A DNA stretch of 64,000 nt from Korobacter sp963758505 (GTDB taxonomy: Bacteria; Acidobacteriota; Terriglobia; Terriglobales; Acidobacteriaceae). Both the position numbers and the translations under genes were made by a program. This document shows positions 9,713-17,760 of this stretch, in pieces; position 1 is the stretch's first letter; each line of letters opens with the position of its first letter. The notes below the pieces were generated by a model that worked only from the letters and a program-made list of their open reading frames with translations, made no database searches and had not been told where the DNA came from. The DNA is taken from positions 1,922,001-1,986,000 of the forward strand of contig CAVWVJ010000003.1 in assembly GCA_963758505.1 (NCBI GenBank). Reading direction: 5' to 3'.

Positions 9713-10073
9713 AGGCTCCTATCCGGTCCGAGCTCGCTCCGGTGAAACCCTACTTCTTCCGGGCGTAGAAGCTTGTATCAGGGCACGACTTCAGTCGTGC
9801 CGTTCGACCCGCCCCAAGCGAGGGCTTGAGCCCCTGATCCCGCGGCAAACCAGAAATCGCAATTGGAGTAAAACTCTCAACGCCCGCCTGCAAGACAGCA
9901 TCTCGCGCGCTCGTGTAAAATAAGAGAGCTTCCGGAGAGTGAAGACAGCGCGCGCCGCCCCGGCGAGCCGCACCGAAGTTCCCGGTTTCCAACCGAAACC
10001 AGACCAGGTTTTTAACTCCCGACCAGCCAAGAACGGCGCGGCGAACGCGGCCGAATTTTGTCAGGAGACAGAG
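9713..10073. repeat. Intergenic palindromic (REP-like) element
   Basis: This 361 bp gap holds no gene I can support. It contains a near-perfect palindrome at 9782-9801 (GGCACGACT, TC, AGTCGTGCC), followed by a second one at 9822-9833 (GGGCT, TG, AGCCC). Paired palindromes of this form are typical of interspersed REP-like elements in acidobacterial chromosomes. No matching copy was noticed elsewhere in this window. The remainder (about 9850-10060) shows no clear signal except the AGGAGA ribosome-binding site at about 10063 for the next gene. Confidence 0.55.
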
Positions 10074-10253
10074 ATGGCGAAGATTGCAAAGACAGCTGAC
10101 CGCAAGAAGGTGATGGACACCACCAAGAGCACCGATTGTCCTAAGTGTGGCAAGGCGACCCGCATCGTCAAGCGCACCAAGGACCGCGAACGCAATGTCC
10201 CCGGCGGGGTCTACATCTCCTGCTCGGCCTGTGAGTTTTACGAGAAATTGTAA
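10074..10253 (+). CDS. Small zinc-ribbon protein
   Basis: This 59-residue, lysine-rich protein has a four-cysteine zinc ribbon: C22-x2-C25 in DCPKCGK and C50-x2-C53 in SCSACEFYE. The pattern resembles the C-terminal zinc ribbons of topoisomerase I or short nucleic-acid-binding proteins. The ATG at 10074 has AGGAGA 6 nt upstream. An in-frame longer reading starting at 9939 has no ribosome-binding site and would run through the intergenic repeat region. A strong terminator follows, so it appears to be monocistronic. Function is unknown; nucleic-acid binding is inference. Confidence 0.75.
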   Translation: MAKIAKTADRKKVMDTTKSTDCPKCGKATRIVKRTKDRERNVPGGVYISCSACEFYEKL

Positions 10254-10270
10254 TTTGATCGATTTGTTTG

Positions 10271-10300
10271 AAGAGGCCGCCTGCGGGCGGTCTTTTCGTT
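10271..10300 (+). terminator. Rho-independent terminator of the zinc-ribbon gene
   Basis: CCGCC (10277-10281) pairs with GGCGG (10286-10290) around a TGCG loop; flanking A and T runs extend the stem, and TCTTTTCGTTT follows. It lies 18 nt after the stop codon. Confidence 0.8.
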
Positions 10301-10302
10301 TG

Positions 10303-10330
10303 CAAACAAAAACCCCGCTCGCGCGAGGTT
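10303..10330 (-). terminator. Rho-independent terminator of the FNR/CRP regulator gene
   Basis: Read on the minus strand, AACCTCGC and GCGGGGTT form a stem with one mismatch around a GCGA loop, followed by TTTGTTTG. It lies 30 nt past the regulator's stop codon and back-to-back with the plus-strand terminator. Confidence 0.7.
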
Positions 10331-10359
10331 CCCAGGCCCGTGTTCCGCGGGAGGAAACT

Positions 10360-11073
10360 CTAGGATCCGATGAGCCGTTCCAAGGCCGGCTTGTTGCGGA
10401 TGGTGAGGGTTGATCCCTTTAGTATCGCAATCTGTTTCTTGCGGAACTCTGCGAGCACGCGGGTCACGGTCTCACGCGAGGTTCCGATAATCTGCGCGAT
10501 CTCTTCGTGGGTCAGCGAGAGCTTCACCTTCACTTCATCGGAGTTATTGAAGCCGACCGTCCACTCCAGCAGCAGCCGGGCAAGTCTCTCCGGCGCGGAA
10601 TGCGAAAGTCCCAGGGATCGGATCTGCTGGTAGGCCGACTGGCAATCCTTGCTAAGGTGTTGTGCAGCCTGCAGGCAGGCATCGCCATGTTTTTGCAGGA
10701 AGCGGAGGAAATCTTCCCGCTTGATGAAGTTCAGCTGGCAGGGTTGGCCGGTTTCGGCGGTGATCTCGTAAGGCGACCCAGAAACCGTGGCATGCAGTCC
10801 CAGCACTTCGCCCGGCTGCGCGATTTTCAAGATCAATGTCTTGCCATCGCTCGAGGTAGTCGACATCTTGACCCGCCCCTTGCACAACATGTAAATGCCG
10901 CGTGGCATTTGTCCCTCTACGAATAGGACCGCACCCTGTGGGTAGGCGGCGGTGTACTTGATCTTGTCGAGCGCCTCCAGCGCGGGTCGGGGCAGTCCGC
11001 AGAAGAATGAGTCGCTGCGCAGCTTACAGATCAGGCAATTTTCCACGAGTTCAAAGCCATAAGGTGATCCCAC
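10360..11073 (-). CDS. CRP/FNR family transcription factor with FNR-type cysteines
   Basis: The 237-residue regulator has a cyclic-nucleotide-binding-like beta-roll (about 28-140), a dimerisation helix and a winged HTH (about 165-230). Cysteines at 13, 16, 25 and 112 approximate the C-x2-C-x5-C ... C arrangement that binds [4Fe-4S] in FNR (spacing here x2, x8), so oxygen or nitric oxide sensing is plausible. The recognition helix TSRETVTRVL carries the R-E-x3-R pattern of E. coli CRP, not the E-x2-SR pattern of FNR, predicting a TGTGA-like site. The GTG start at 11073 is chosen because GAGG stands 6-7 nt upstream. The gene is transcribed away from the SYLF gene. Confidence 0.88.
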   Translation of the reverse strand: MGSPYGFELVENCLICKLRSDSFFCGLPRPALEALDKIKYTAAYPQGAVLFVEGQMPRGIYMLCKGRVKMSTTSSDGKTLILKIAQPGEVLGLHATVSGSPYEITAETGQPCQLNFIKREDFLRFLQKHGDACLQAAQHLSKDCQSAYQQIRSLGLSHSAPERLARLLLEWTVGFNNSDEVKVKLSLTHEEIAQIIGTSRETVTRVLAEFRKKQIAILKGSTLTIRNKPALERLIGS

Positions 11074-11088
11074 AAGGCACCTCCAATT

Positions 11089-11115
11089 TGTGACATCTAA
11101 ACCATACGCTTGTGA
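11089..11115. promoter_or_regulatory. Two TGTGA half-sites upstream of the FNR/CRP regulator
   Basis: TGTGA occurs at 11089-11093 and again at 11111-11115, each preceded by T, in the 230 bp divergent region between the regulator and the SYLF gene. They match the half-site predicted from the regulator's recognition helix, but neither has a clean TCACA partner, so this is only a candidate autoregulatory site. Confidence 0.3.
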
Positions 11116-11303
11116 TAACGAACCATTTATCCCACTTTTAGGGACCGGGTGACCCTAGAACGTACCAATCTGGGAAGCCGTTGAAATTCCAGCAGTTCTG
11201 GCTGTAATAACCGAAATTTCCGGCGAACTCGGCGCCCCGAGCTGACTTCTAAACTCCCGTACCCCTGCTGACGCAGGCGAGTCCTCGGTAGGAAGGAATT
11301 TCG

Positions 11304-11999
11304 ATGAAAAAGCTGGTTTGCGTAGCTGTATTGCTGGCGATGAGCGGTTTCGCGGTCGCCGCGGATGAGAAGGGTGCCGCGCAGGAGCGCGTCCAGCGCG
11401 CCGGTACCGTATTCCAGGAAATCATGGCGGCCCCGGACAAGGGCATTCCCGGCGACGTCCTCGAGCATGCCAAGTGCATCGCGATCGTGCCAAGCATGGT
11501 CAGCGCCGGATTTATGGTGGGCGGCAAACATGGTCGTGGCGTGGCCACCTGCCGCACCGCGCATGGCTGGAGCGCTCCGGCGTTCTTCGATGTCAGCGGC
11601 GGCAGCTATGGCCTGCAGATTGGCGCGCAGAAGACCGACCTCGTCATGCTGATCATGAACGACAAGGGCATGCAGCATCTTCTGCAGAGCAAGTTCGAAC
11701 TCGGTGGTGAAGCCGGCGTAGCCGCCGGTCCGGTCGGTCGGCAAGGCTCGGCCAACACGGATTGGAAGATGAACGCTGAGGTGCTGAGTTACTCGCGTTC
11801 CAAGGGCGCTTTTGCCGGCGTCGATCTATCGGGTGCCTCGATCAAGCAGGACGACGATTCGACCAAGGCGTTCTACGGACATGAAGTGGCCTTCCGCGAT
11901 GTACTGACGGGACAGGTACCGCCTCCTCCGGAAGCGCGTGATTTTCTCGCGGAAATTCGCAACGCAACCTCCGGTGCAACCTCGGCTGCTGCACACTAA
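11304..11999 (+). CDS. Secreted SYLF (Ysc84-like) lipid-binding protein
   Basis: The 231-residue product has a clear Sec signal peptide ending at FAVAA (about residue 20), followed by a SYLF/Ysc84 domain of about 190 residues. Typical family segments are HAKCIAIVPSMVSAGFMVGG and the repeated glycine-rich strands ending GAFAGVDLSGASI. The family binds phosphoinositides in eukaryotes; its role in the bacterial periplasm is unclear. The ATG at 11304 has GGAAGGA 6 nt upstream. It stands alone between a divergent regulator and a terminator. The C-terminal Pro-rich then Ala/Ser/Thr-rich tail is low-complexity. Confidence 0.88.
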   Translation: MKKLVCVAVLLAMSGFAVAADEKGAAQERVQRAGTVFQEIMAAPDKGIPGDVLEHAKCIAIVPSMVSAGFMVGGKHGRGVATCRTAHGWSAPAFFDVSGGSYGLQIGAQKTDLVMLIMNDKGMQHLLQSKFELGGEAGVAAGPVGRQGSANTDWKMNAEVLSYSRSKGAFAGVDLSGASIKQDDDSTKAFYGHEVAFRDVLTGQVPPPPEARDFLAEIRNATSGATSAAAH

Positions 12000-12020
12000 T
12001 CGCAACAATTTCGATCCCAG

Positions 12021-12052
12021 GAGCGCTCGTAAGCGGGCGCTCTTCGTGTTTT
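12021..12052 (+). terminator. Terminator of the SYLF gene
   Basis: GAGCGC (12021-12026) pairs with GCGCTC (12037-12042), followed by TTCGTGTTTTTG. It begins 22 nt after the stop codon. Confidence 0.75.
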
Positions 12053-12184
12053 TGCTCCACTTCCCATGCAGTTTTCCACAGAAGTGAATCGATTGGATTC
12101 GCCCTCGGAAAAAGCGTTACGGTTCAGCGCCCAAAGACGTTATAGTGAGCAAACGAACCAATTTTTCCGACGTTTGTTCAGTTG

Positions 12185-13207
12185 ATGGCCCGCAACGGTA
12201 ACCCCAAAATTCCGGAGGAGACGCGCACCGGCGTTCGCATCGAAGAGAGCGAACTCGACGACCGTTTTTCCGACCTCGAACCGGAGCAGGACTCCCCATT
12301 TTTGCGGGCCCAGAAACGCGTGCCGGTTCGCCGCGGTCCGCTGCCTTCCAAAAAAGCCGCGAACCGCGTCAAGATCGCGCTGATCGTCTGCATGGCGCTG
12401 GCTGTCGCGGGCGTAGTTTGGGGAATGCTGTACCGCTACGGCACGCATTCGTGGCGCTTCGAACTCGATTCCAGCGACAACATCGAGGTCAGCGGCAACG
12501 ATCACGTCTCCCGCTCCGAGATCACCCACGTATTTGGGGGCGACATCAGCCGCAACATCTTTGCGGTGCCCCTCGACGACCGGAAACGGCAGCTTGAGCA
12601 GGTCCCCTGGGTCGAGTCGGCGACCGTCATGCGTATTCTTCCCGACCAGCTTCGCGTCAATGTGGTCGAGCGCAAGCCAGTGGCCTTCGCGCAGGTCGGT
12701 GCGCGTGTCGAGCTCATCGATGCCCACGGGGTTCTCATGGAGATGCCGTTCAGCACGACCACCAAGTATTCGTTCCCGGTGATCGTCGGCATGAACCAGA
12801 ACGAACCGCTCTCCACCCGTTCGGCGCGCATGAAGATCTACCTGCAACTGGTGAAAGAGCTGGATAGCGGCGGCGAACATAACTCCAGCACCCTGAGCGA
12901 AGTCGATGTCACCGATCCCGACGACGTGAAGATCACGGTCGACGATCCGGACGGCGCCGTGCTGGTGCATCTCGGCTCCTCCAATTTCGCCGATCGTTTT
13001 CATATCTACCAAACCCACTTGAAAGAGTGGCGCCAGCAATACCAGCGTCTCGAGACCGTCGATCTTCGCTACGACCGGCAGGTCATCCTGAACGCGGAAT
13101 CTCGTCCCGGCGAATCGAAACCGGCCACCCCGGTCCAGGTGCGCCCTTCGGCAACAGTCAAGACGGCGGCCGCTAAATCGGCTGCGCATAAGAACAAGAA
13201 GCATTAG
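12185..13207 (+). CDS. ftsQ: Cell division protein FtsQ
   Basis: FtsQ is the bitopic divisome protein that links early and late division factors. The 340-residue protein has an acidic cytoplasmic N-terminus of about 58 residues, one membrane helix (about 60-82), a POTRA domain starting near NIEVSGNDHVSRSEI and including WVESATVMRILPDQL, and a C-terminal beta domain with the family's VDLRYDRQVIL strand. The tail (from about 300) is Ala/Lys/Pro-rich and probably disordered. ATG 12185 is preceded in frame by a TTG at 12182; neither has a strong ribosome-binding site. It directly precedes ftsA (6 nt), but the usual mur/ddl genes are not upstream. Confidence 0.93.
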   Translation: MARNGNPKIPEETRTGVRIEESELDDRFSDLEPEQDSPFLRAQKRVPVRRGPLPSKKAANRVKIALIVCMALAVAGVVWGMLYRYGTHSWRFELDSSDNIEVSGNDHVSRSEITHVFGGDISRNIFAVPLDDRKRQLEQVPWVESATVMRILPDQLRVNVVERKPVAFAQVGARVELIDAHGVLMEMPFSTTTKYSFPVIVGMNQNEPLSTRSARMKIYLQLVKELDSGGEHNSSTLSEVDVTDPDDVKITVDDPDGAVLVHLGSSNFADRFHIYQTHLKEWRQQYQRLETVDLRYDRQVILNAESRPGESKPATPVQVRPSATVKTAAAKSAAHKNKKH

Positions 13208-13213
13208 CGGGTC

Positions 13214-14452
13214 ATGAGTAAAGTCGACGAAAACATATTGACGGTGTTCGATGTTGGAAGTGCCAAGACCTGCGTGCTGGTGCTTGACGTGAGCGACGGC
13301 GCCTTCCAGTATCGCGGGCACGGAGTACGCGAGTCCCGCGGCATCCGCAAGGGCCAGATCGTCGATCTCGAGAAGGCCACCGTCTCCATCCAGAGAGCGG
13401 TTGATGATGCCGAAAGCATCGCGCAAGCGCCGATCGAGCGCGGCATCGTGGGGGTTGCGGGCCCACACATCCGCGGCATCAATAGCCAGGGTGGCATCAC
13501 CCTCGGCGCGCGCGCCCGCGAGGTCACCCGCGAAGACGTGAAGACGGCCGTCGAGCGCGCGCGCAGCATTCCATTGCCCGGCGACCGCGAAGTGCTCCAC
13601 CTCCTGCCGCAGGAGTTCATGATCGACGAACAGAGCGGCGTGCACGATCCGGCGGGCATGCTGGCCCACAGCCTTGAAGTCCGCGTGCACGTGGTTACCG
13701 CCGCCCAGACTTCGACGCAAAACGTGATCAGCGCCATGAATCGCGCCGGCATCCACGTGGATGACGTGGTTTACGAACCGCTGGCCTGCGCCGATTCCGT
13801 GCTGCGCAGCGATGAGCGCGAGGTTGGCGTCTGTCTGGCCGATATCGGCGCCGGTTCGACCGATGTCATCGTGTACTCCGAGGGAGCGGTCGTCCACACT
13901 ATGGTGGTTCCCGTCGGCGGAGATCATTTCACCAACGACATCGCCATCGGACTTCCCACCGCGCTCTCCGAGGCAGAAAAGATCAAGAAGCAATTCGGCT
14001 GCGCTGTCGTGACCCGCATCCCCGAGCCTAATGAAGTTGAAGTGCCTTCCGTCGGCGACCGTCCTTCGAAGCTCATCCCGCAGCGCTTTCTTGGCGAGAT
14101 TCTCGAGCCGCGCGCGCGTGAGCTCTTCGAGATGCTGCGTGACAATCTGCGCCAGGCAGGCGTTCTCGAACTCTGCGGGGCGGGCATCGTGTTGACCGGC
14201 GGCGGCGCGCGCATGCCCGGGCTGATGGAAATTGCGGAAGATATTCTGCGCCGGCCGGGCAGGGGATCGTTACCAGCAAGGCTCGGGTACCCCGCTCCGA
14301 TCGCAAATATGCCATCGGAGCTTGCCGAATTGGAATTTGCCACTACAATCGGACTCGCATATTACGGACATCGCACGCGTTTACAGCGCAGCCAGCAGGA
14401 TGTGGGGATCGCCTCTCGCCTGAAGTCGCTGTTTGCGCGCCGCGAGTTCTAG
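13214..14452 (+). CDS. ftsA: Cell division protein FtsA
   Basis: FtsA is the actin-like protein that tethers FtsZ filaments to the membrane. The 412-residue product has the phosphate-1 motif VFDVGSAKTCVLV near the N-terminus, an SHS2-type 1C subdomain (HLLPQEFMIDEQSG), the phosphate-2 motif LADIGAGSTDVIVY and the adenosine motif GIVLTGGGARMPG. The last residues (RLKSLFARREF) form the expected amphipathic membrane-targeting helix. Spacing to ftsQ is 6 nt, with a weak ribosome-binding site, suggesting translational coupling. Confidence 0.96.
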   Translation: MSKVDENILTVFDVGSAKTCVLVLDVSDGAFQYRGHGVRESRGIRKGQIVDLEKATVSIQRAVDDAESIAQAPIERGIVGVAGPHIRGINSQGGITLGARAREVTREDVKTAVERARSIPLPGDREVLHLLPQEFMIDEQSGVHDPAGMLAHSLEVRVHVVTAAQTSTQNVISAMNRAGIHVDDVVYEPLACADSVLRSDEREVGVCLADIGAGSTDVIVYSEGAVVHTMVVPVGGDHFTNDIAIGLPTALSEAEKIKKQFGCAVVTRIPEPNEVEVPSVGDRPSKLIPQRFLGEILEPRARELFEMLRDNLRQAGVLELCGAGIVLTGGGARMPGLMEIAEDILRRPGRGSLPARLGYPAPIANMPSELAELEFATTIGLAYYGHRTRLQRSQQDVGIASRLKSLFARREF

Positions 14453-14509
14453 CTTTAACCGCAGCAGAAGGCAGCCGGTGACACGCTGGCCCGGCATTGG
14501 ACATCCCCC

Positions 14510-15775
14510 ATGAGCGATCAAGAGAAGAAAGATCTCCGAATCCAGTTCAATGAAGAGCCCTCGAACAACGCGAAGATCAAGGTCATCGGCGTAGGCGGCG
14601 GCGGCACCAACGCCGTCAACCGCATGATCGACGCCAAACTGGAAGGCGTCGAGTTCCTGGTTGCCAACACCGATCTCCAGGCGCTCAAGCTTTCGCGCGC
14701 CCCGCAGAAGCTCCAGCTGGGCGTGAAGCTCACCAACGGGCTGGGCGCGGGCGCCAACCCCGAAGTCGGCCGCAAGGCTGCGCTCGAAGACGCCGATAAG
14801 ATCATCGAGGCGCTCGAGGGCGCCGACATGGTATTCGTGACCACTGGCCTTGGCGGCGGCACGGGCACCGGCGCCGCGCCGATCATTGCCTCGCTGGCCA
14901 GCGAGATGGGCGCACTCACCGTGGGTGTGGTGACCAAGCCGTTCGCCTTCGAAGGCCGCCGCCGTCAATCGCAGGCCGAGCGCGGGCTCGATGAACTGCT
15001 CGAGTCGGTGGACACGATGATCGTGATCCCTAACGAGAAGCTCCTCGCCGTCGCCCGCGACGCAGGCTTCTTCGAATCGTTCCGCGTCGCCGACGATATC
15101 CTTCGCCAGGCGGTGCAGGGCATCTCCGACATCATCACCATCCCCGGCATCATCAACCGCGACTTCGCCGACGTGAAGACCATCATGGCCGGCATGGGTT
15201 ATGCGGTGATGGGCACCGCAACCGCCCGGGGCGACCGCCGCGCCATCGAAGCAGCACAGGAAGCTATTGCATCCCCGCTGCTCGAAGCCGGCGCCATCGA
15301 CGGCGCACGCGGCATCCTCATCAACGTCACCGGATCGAGCACCCTGAAACTCGCCGAGGTGAACGAGGCCTCGACCATCATCCAAACGGCGGCGCACGAG
15401 GACGCGAACATCATCTTCGGCGCGGTGCTCGACGAGCGCATGAAGGACGAAGTCAAGATCACGGTGATCGCCACCGGCTTCAAGGGCGAGGCGCACCGGC
15501 CCGAGCATGCTACGCACGTTTCCATGGTCTCGCAGGCGATCAATACTGCGCGTACCGCGAGCGGGTTCCAGGTGAAAGGCTCGACCACCTCTCCTGTGAT
15601 CTCGCAGCGTATCTCCGATCCCGAGCCTACCCCGCAGGTCGTGCAACAAGCGCCCGAGCCGGTGATGCAAGCCGCGGCGGCAGCTCCGCCTCCTGCGCGA
15701 GAGGACCGGAGGAAGGCCTACGAACAGGATGAACTCGACGTGCCGGCCTTCATGCGTAAGCGTGGGGATATCTAG
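14510..15775 (+). CDS. ftsZ: Cell division GTPase FtsZ
   Basis: FtsZ polymerises with GTP to form the cytokinetic ring. The 421-residue protein has the N-terminal GGGGTNAVNRM loop, the tubulin signature GGGTGTG (115-121), the T7-loop segment NRDFADVKTIM, and, after a Pro/Gln/Ala-rich linker (about 350-400), the conserved C-terminal peptide DELDVPAFMRKR that binds FtsA. The start at 14510 has only a weak upstream purine run. It lies 57 nt after ftsA and ends in a strong terminator, so ftsQAZ form the operon seen here. Confidence 0.98.
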   Translation: MSDQEKKDLRIQFNEEPSNNAKIKVIGVGGGGTNAVNRMIDAKLEGVEFLVANTDLQALKLSRAPQKLQLGVKLTNGLGAGANPEVGRKAALEDADKIIEALEGADMVFVTTGLGGGTGTGAAPIIASLASEMGALTVGVVTKPFAFEGRRRQSQAERGLDELLESVDTMIVIPNEKLLAVARDAGFFESFRVADDILRQAVQGISDIITIPGIINRDFADVKTIMAGMGYAVMGTATARGDRRAIEAAQEAIASPLLEAGAIDGARGILINVTGSSTLKLAEVNEASTIIQTAAHEDANIIFGAVLDERMKDEVKITVIATGFKGEAHRPEHATHVSMVSQAINTARTASGFQVKGSTTSPVISQRISDPEPTPQVVQQAPEPVMQAAAAAPPPAREDRRKAYEQDELDVPAFMRKRGDI

Positions 15776-15792
15776 AAATCGCACCGCTTCAA

Positions 15793-15816
15793 GGCCTCCT
15801 TCGGGAGGCCTTTTTT
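15793..15816 (+). terminator. Terminator of ftsQAZ
   Basis: A perfect 7 bp stem GGCCTCC/GGAGGCC around a TTCG tetraloop, followed by six T, starting 17 nt after the ftsZ stop codon. Confidence 0.93.
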
Positions 15817-15821
15817 CTTTC

Positions 15822-15950
15822 TGTCATCCGGAGCGCATTCGAAGGATCTTGCTTTTGCTCCGCTGGCCAGCCCGCGATGCTTTGACTCCCTCCTTTCGCT
15901 CTCTTGTCGTTGCGAGGAGCGCAGCGACGTGGCAACCTGCTGTTCCCGCG
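15822..15950. repeat. Interspersed short repeat pair
   Basis: Two adjacent segments resemble widely scattered intergenic repeats: a CATCCGGAGCGCATTCGAAG block near 15825, and a palindromic block in which GTCGTTGC (15906-15913) pairs with GCAGCGAC (15921-15928) around GAGGAGC. Sequences of the form GTC(A/G)TTGCGAGGAGCG are known as dispersed elements in several phyla. No coding signal is present. Confidence 0.5.
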
Positions 15951-16255
15951 GTCAGCCGAGAACCCACCCTTGAGCAGACCCCCCAAGCGCTTTACACGCT
16001 TGTTCCTGCCCTTTCGTTTGGTTACTAAGTGGAATCCACGATTGTGCCGGAATGGTCCTGCTGGTAGTTTTTATCCCGAGTCACTGAATTTTCTGCGGGC
16101 CGGAACCATTAGTAACAACTGGGGTTAGCACGAATCGTGCTATTAAGAAGGAGGAACTCCTCGGTTCCTCATTCAACGGGTACCCGGCAACGGTTGTAGT
16201 GGACGACGCAAGCGAATCGGTGGCAACCAGGCACGGCCCGGCAGTTAAGGACAGC
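15951..16255 (+). promoter_or_regulatory. Long non-coding leader before the transpeptidase gene
   Basis: This stretch carries no convincing gene. It contains the palindrome AGCACGAATCGTGCT at about 16127-16141 and a hairpin in which GAGGAAC (16151-16157) pairs with GTTCCTC (16164-16170). AAGGA precedes the ATG at 16256. The structure does not match any riboswitch class I know. Confidence 0.4.
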
Positions 16256-17470
16256 ATGAAACGCAGCTTGAAGGTCGCCCTCTTATTTTTGCTGACCCTT
16301 GTCTTGGGGGTCTATTCGCTGGCCGCCACGATTCAGCCCCATACCCGCGTAACCACCAAGAAAAAAACAGCAGCCAAAGTGACCGAGCCGGTGCGTGCGC
16401 AGAAGCACATCCGGCGCTTGAGCCACACGCGCCGCCAGGTAACCACCCGGGCCGCGCGCCGCCGTTATTACGAGCGCTTCACCGGAAAGTCTTTCATTGA
16501 CGGCGACCAGGGCGAAGGCGACAACACTGCCGGAGAAGACCCCGTGGTACGCGCCGCGGCCGTCGATGCCCTCGGCAACATGAACGGTACCGTGGTCGCT
16601 ATCGATCCCAACAGCGGCCGAATCCTCGCCATGGTGAACCAGAAACTGGCGCTTGGCGAAGGCGCGCAGCCGTGTTCCACCTTCAAGGTTGCGGTTGCGC
16701 TGGCTGCCTTGAACGAACAGGTCATCACCAAGGAGACCAAGGTTTCGCTCGGTGGCTCCTACAAAATGGACCTGACCACAGCGCTGGCCCATTCGAACAA
16801 TGCTTACTTCGAAGCCGTAGGCCGTAAGCTGGGTTTTGAAAAGGTCAGCTATTACGCCCACCAGTTCGGCCTCGGCGAATTAGCCGGCTGGAACATGCAG
16901 GGCGAACATCTTGGGCAATTTCCATCGACCGAACTGGCCGCGAAACTCGGCGGTGTAGGGAAGATGTGTTCTTTCGGAGAGAGTATTTCGCTCACGCCGC
17001 TGCAACTCGGCGCTCTCATTGCCTCCATCTCTAACGGCGGCACGCTCTACTACTTGCAGCACCCGACTTCGCCCACCGAGATCGCGAACTTCACCCCGCG
17101 GGTGAAGCGCTACCTCGACATCAAGCCGCTGATTCCTGAAATTTCTGACGGCATGGCCGGCGCCGTGAACTATGGCACCGCACGTTTGCTGAAGACAAAC
17201 TTCTACCAGGAGCCGGTATTGGGCAAGACCGGAACCTGCTCCAAGGACGGCACCCGTCTGGGCTGGTTCGCCTCCTACGCCGACACGGAATACGGAAGGA
17301 TCGTCGCCGTCGTCTTTCTCGAAGGCGGGCGTCCGACCTTTGGACCCAAGGCCGCCGAACTCGCCGGCAAGTTCTACCGCAATCTTTATGACCACAACTT
17401 CTTCGCGATCCGCGCTCCCCTCACCCCAGTCCGATCGGCGGAACGTACAAACGGGTTGAGCGAACAGTAA
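16256..17470 (+). CDS. Penicillin-binding transpeptidase domain protein
   Basis: The 404-residue protein is a membrane-anchored serine transpeptidase-like enzyme. A signal-anchor (about 6-24) precedes a very basic linker (about 30-80), then a transpeptidase domain with all three catalytic motifs: S141-T-F-K144, S180-N-N182 and K324-T-G-T327. There is no N-terminal dimerisation/pedestal domain or glycosyltransferase domain, so it is shorter than typical class A or B PBPs and partly resembles class D beta-lactamases. D,D-transpeptidase or carboxypeptidase activity in peptidoglycan synthesis is the likely role, consistent with its position after ftsZ, but it has its own leader and terminator. 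ATG 16256 is preferred over an in-frame GTG at 16199. Confidence 0.85.
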   Translation: MKRSLKVALLFLLTLVLGVYSLAATIQPHTRVTTKKKTAAKVTEPVRAQKHIRRLSHTRRQVTTRAARRRYYERFTGKSFIDGDQGEGDNTAGEDPVVRAAAVDALGNMNGTVVAIDPNSGRILAMVNQKLALGEGAQPCSTFKVAVALAALNEQVITKETKVSLGGSYKMDLTTALAHSNNAYFEAVGRKLGFEKVSYYAHQFGLGELAGWNMQGEHLGQFPSTELAAKLGGVGKMCSFGESISLTPLQLGALIASISNGGTLYYLQHPTSPTEIANFTPRVKRYLDIKPLIPEISDGMAGAVNYGTARLLKTNFYQEPVLGKTGTCSKDGTRLGWFASYADTEYGRIVAVVFLEGGRPTFGPKAAELAGKFYRNLYDHNFFAIRAPLTPVRSAERTNGLSEQ

Positions 17471-17490
17471 CAACGAATCGCTACGAACTA

Positions 17491-17515
17491 GGCCTCCCGC
17501 GAGGGAGGCCTTTTT
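17491..17515 (+). terminator. Terminator of the transpeptidase gene
   Basis: A perfect 8 bp stem GGCCTCCC/GGGAGGCC with loop GCGA, followed by five T, 20 nt past the stop codon. The remaining sequence to 17729 shows no gene or clear signal. Confidence 0.93.
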
Positions 17516-17729
17516 CGTTGTCGGGTCCTAACATTGGGGGTACCCCAGTTCGATTCTTAGCGAGACGCGCGTGAAATGAAGAGGTACCGGGAACGGGAAG
17601 ATCTGAGAGCCTGACAGGTTACTGCCATGCGGGCGGGTTGCTGTTGCCTAGACTGCGTGGGGTGGATTGTTCCGTTCCGTCGGTTCTGGCTGGTTTGCCG
17701 TGCCATGGGAACTCTCCAGTTTTTTTGAA

Positions 17730-17757
17730 TCAATTAGCTGCATATACATCTAATTGA
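17730..17757. promoter_or_regulatory. Palindromic operator in front of the MarR gene
   Basis: TCAATTAG (17730-17737) and CTAATTGA (17750-17757) form a perfect 8 bp inverted repeat with a 12 bp spacer, ending 3 nt before the ATG of the MarR gene. Size, symmetry and AT-richness fit a MarR-dimer site. It covers the ribosome-binding region, so bound repressor should block its own expression. Confidence 0.75.
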
Positions 17758-17760
17758 GAC

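Noticed and set aside
12140..13993. 617-residue minus-strand ORF opposite ftsQ and ftsA
   Set aside because: It lies antisense to conserved division genes and its product is a Val/Asp/His-rich shadow without a domain.
16026..16255. Possible c-di-GMP or SAM riboswitch in the transpeptidase leader
   Set aside because: The conserved cores of these classes are not present, only generic hairpins.
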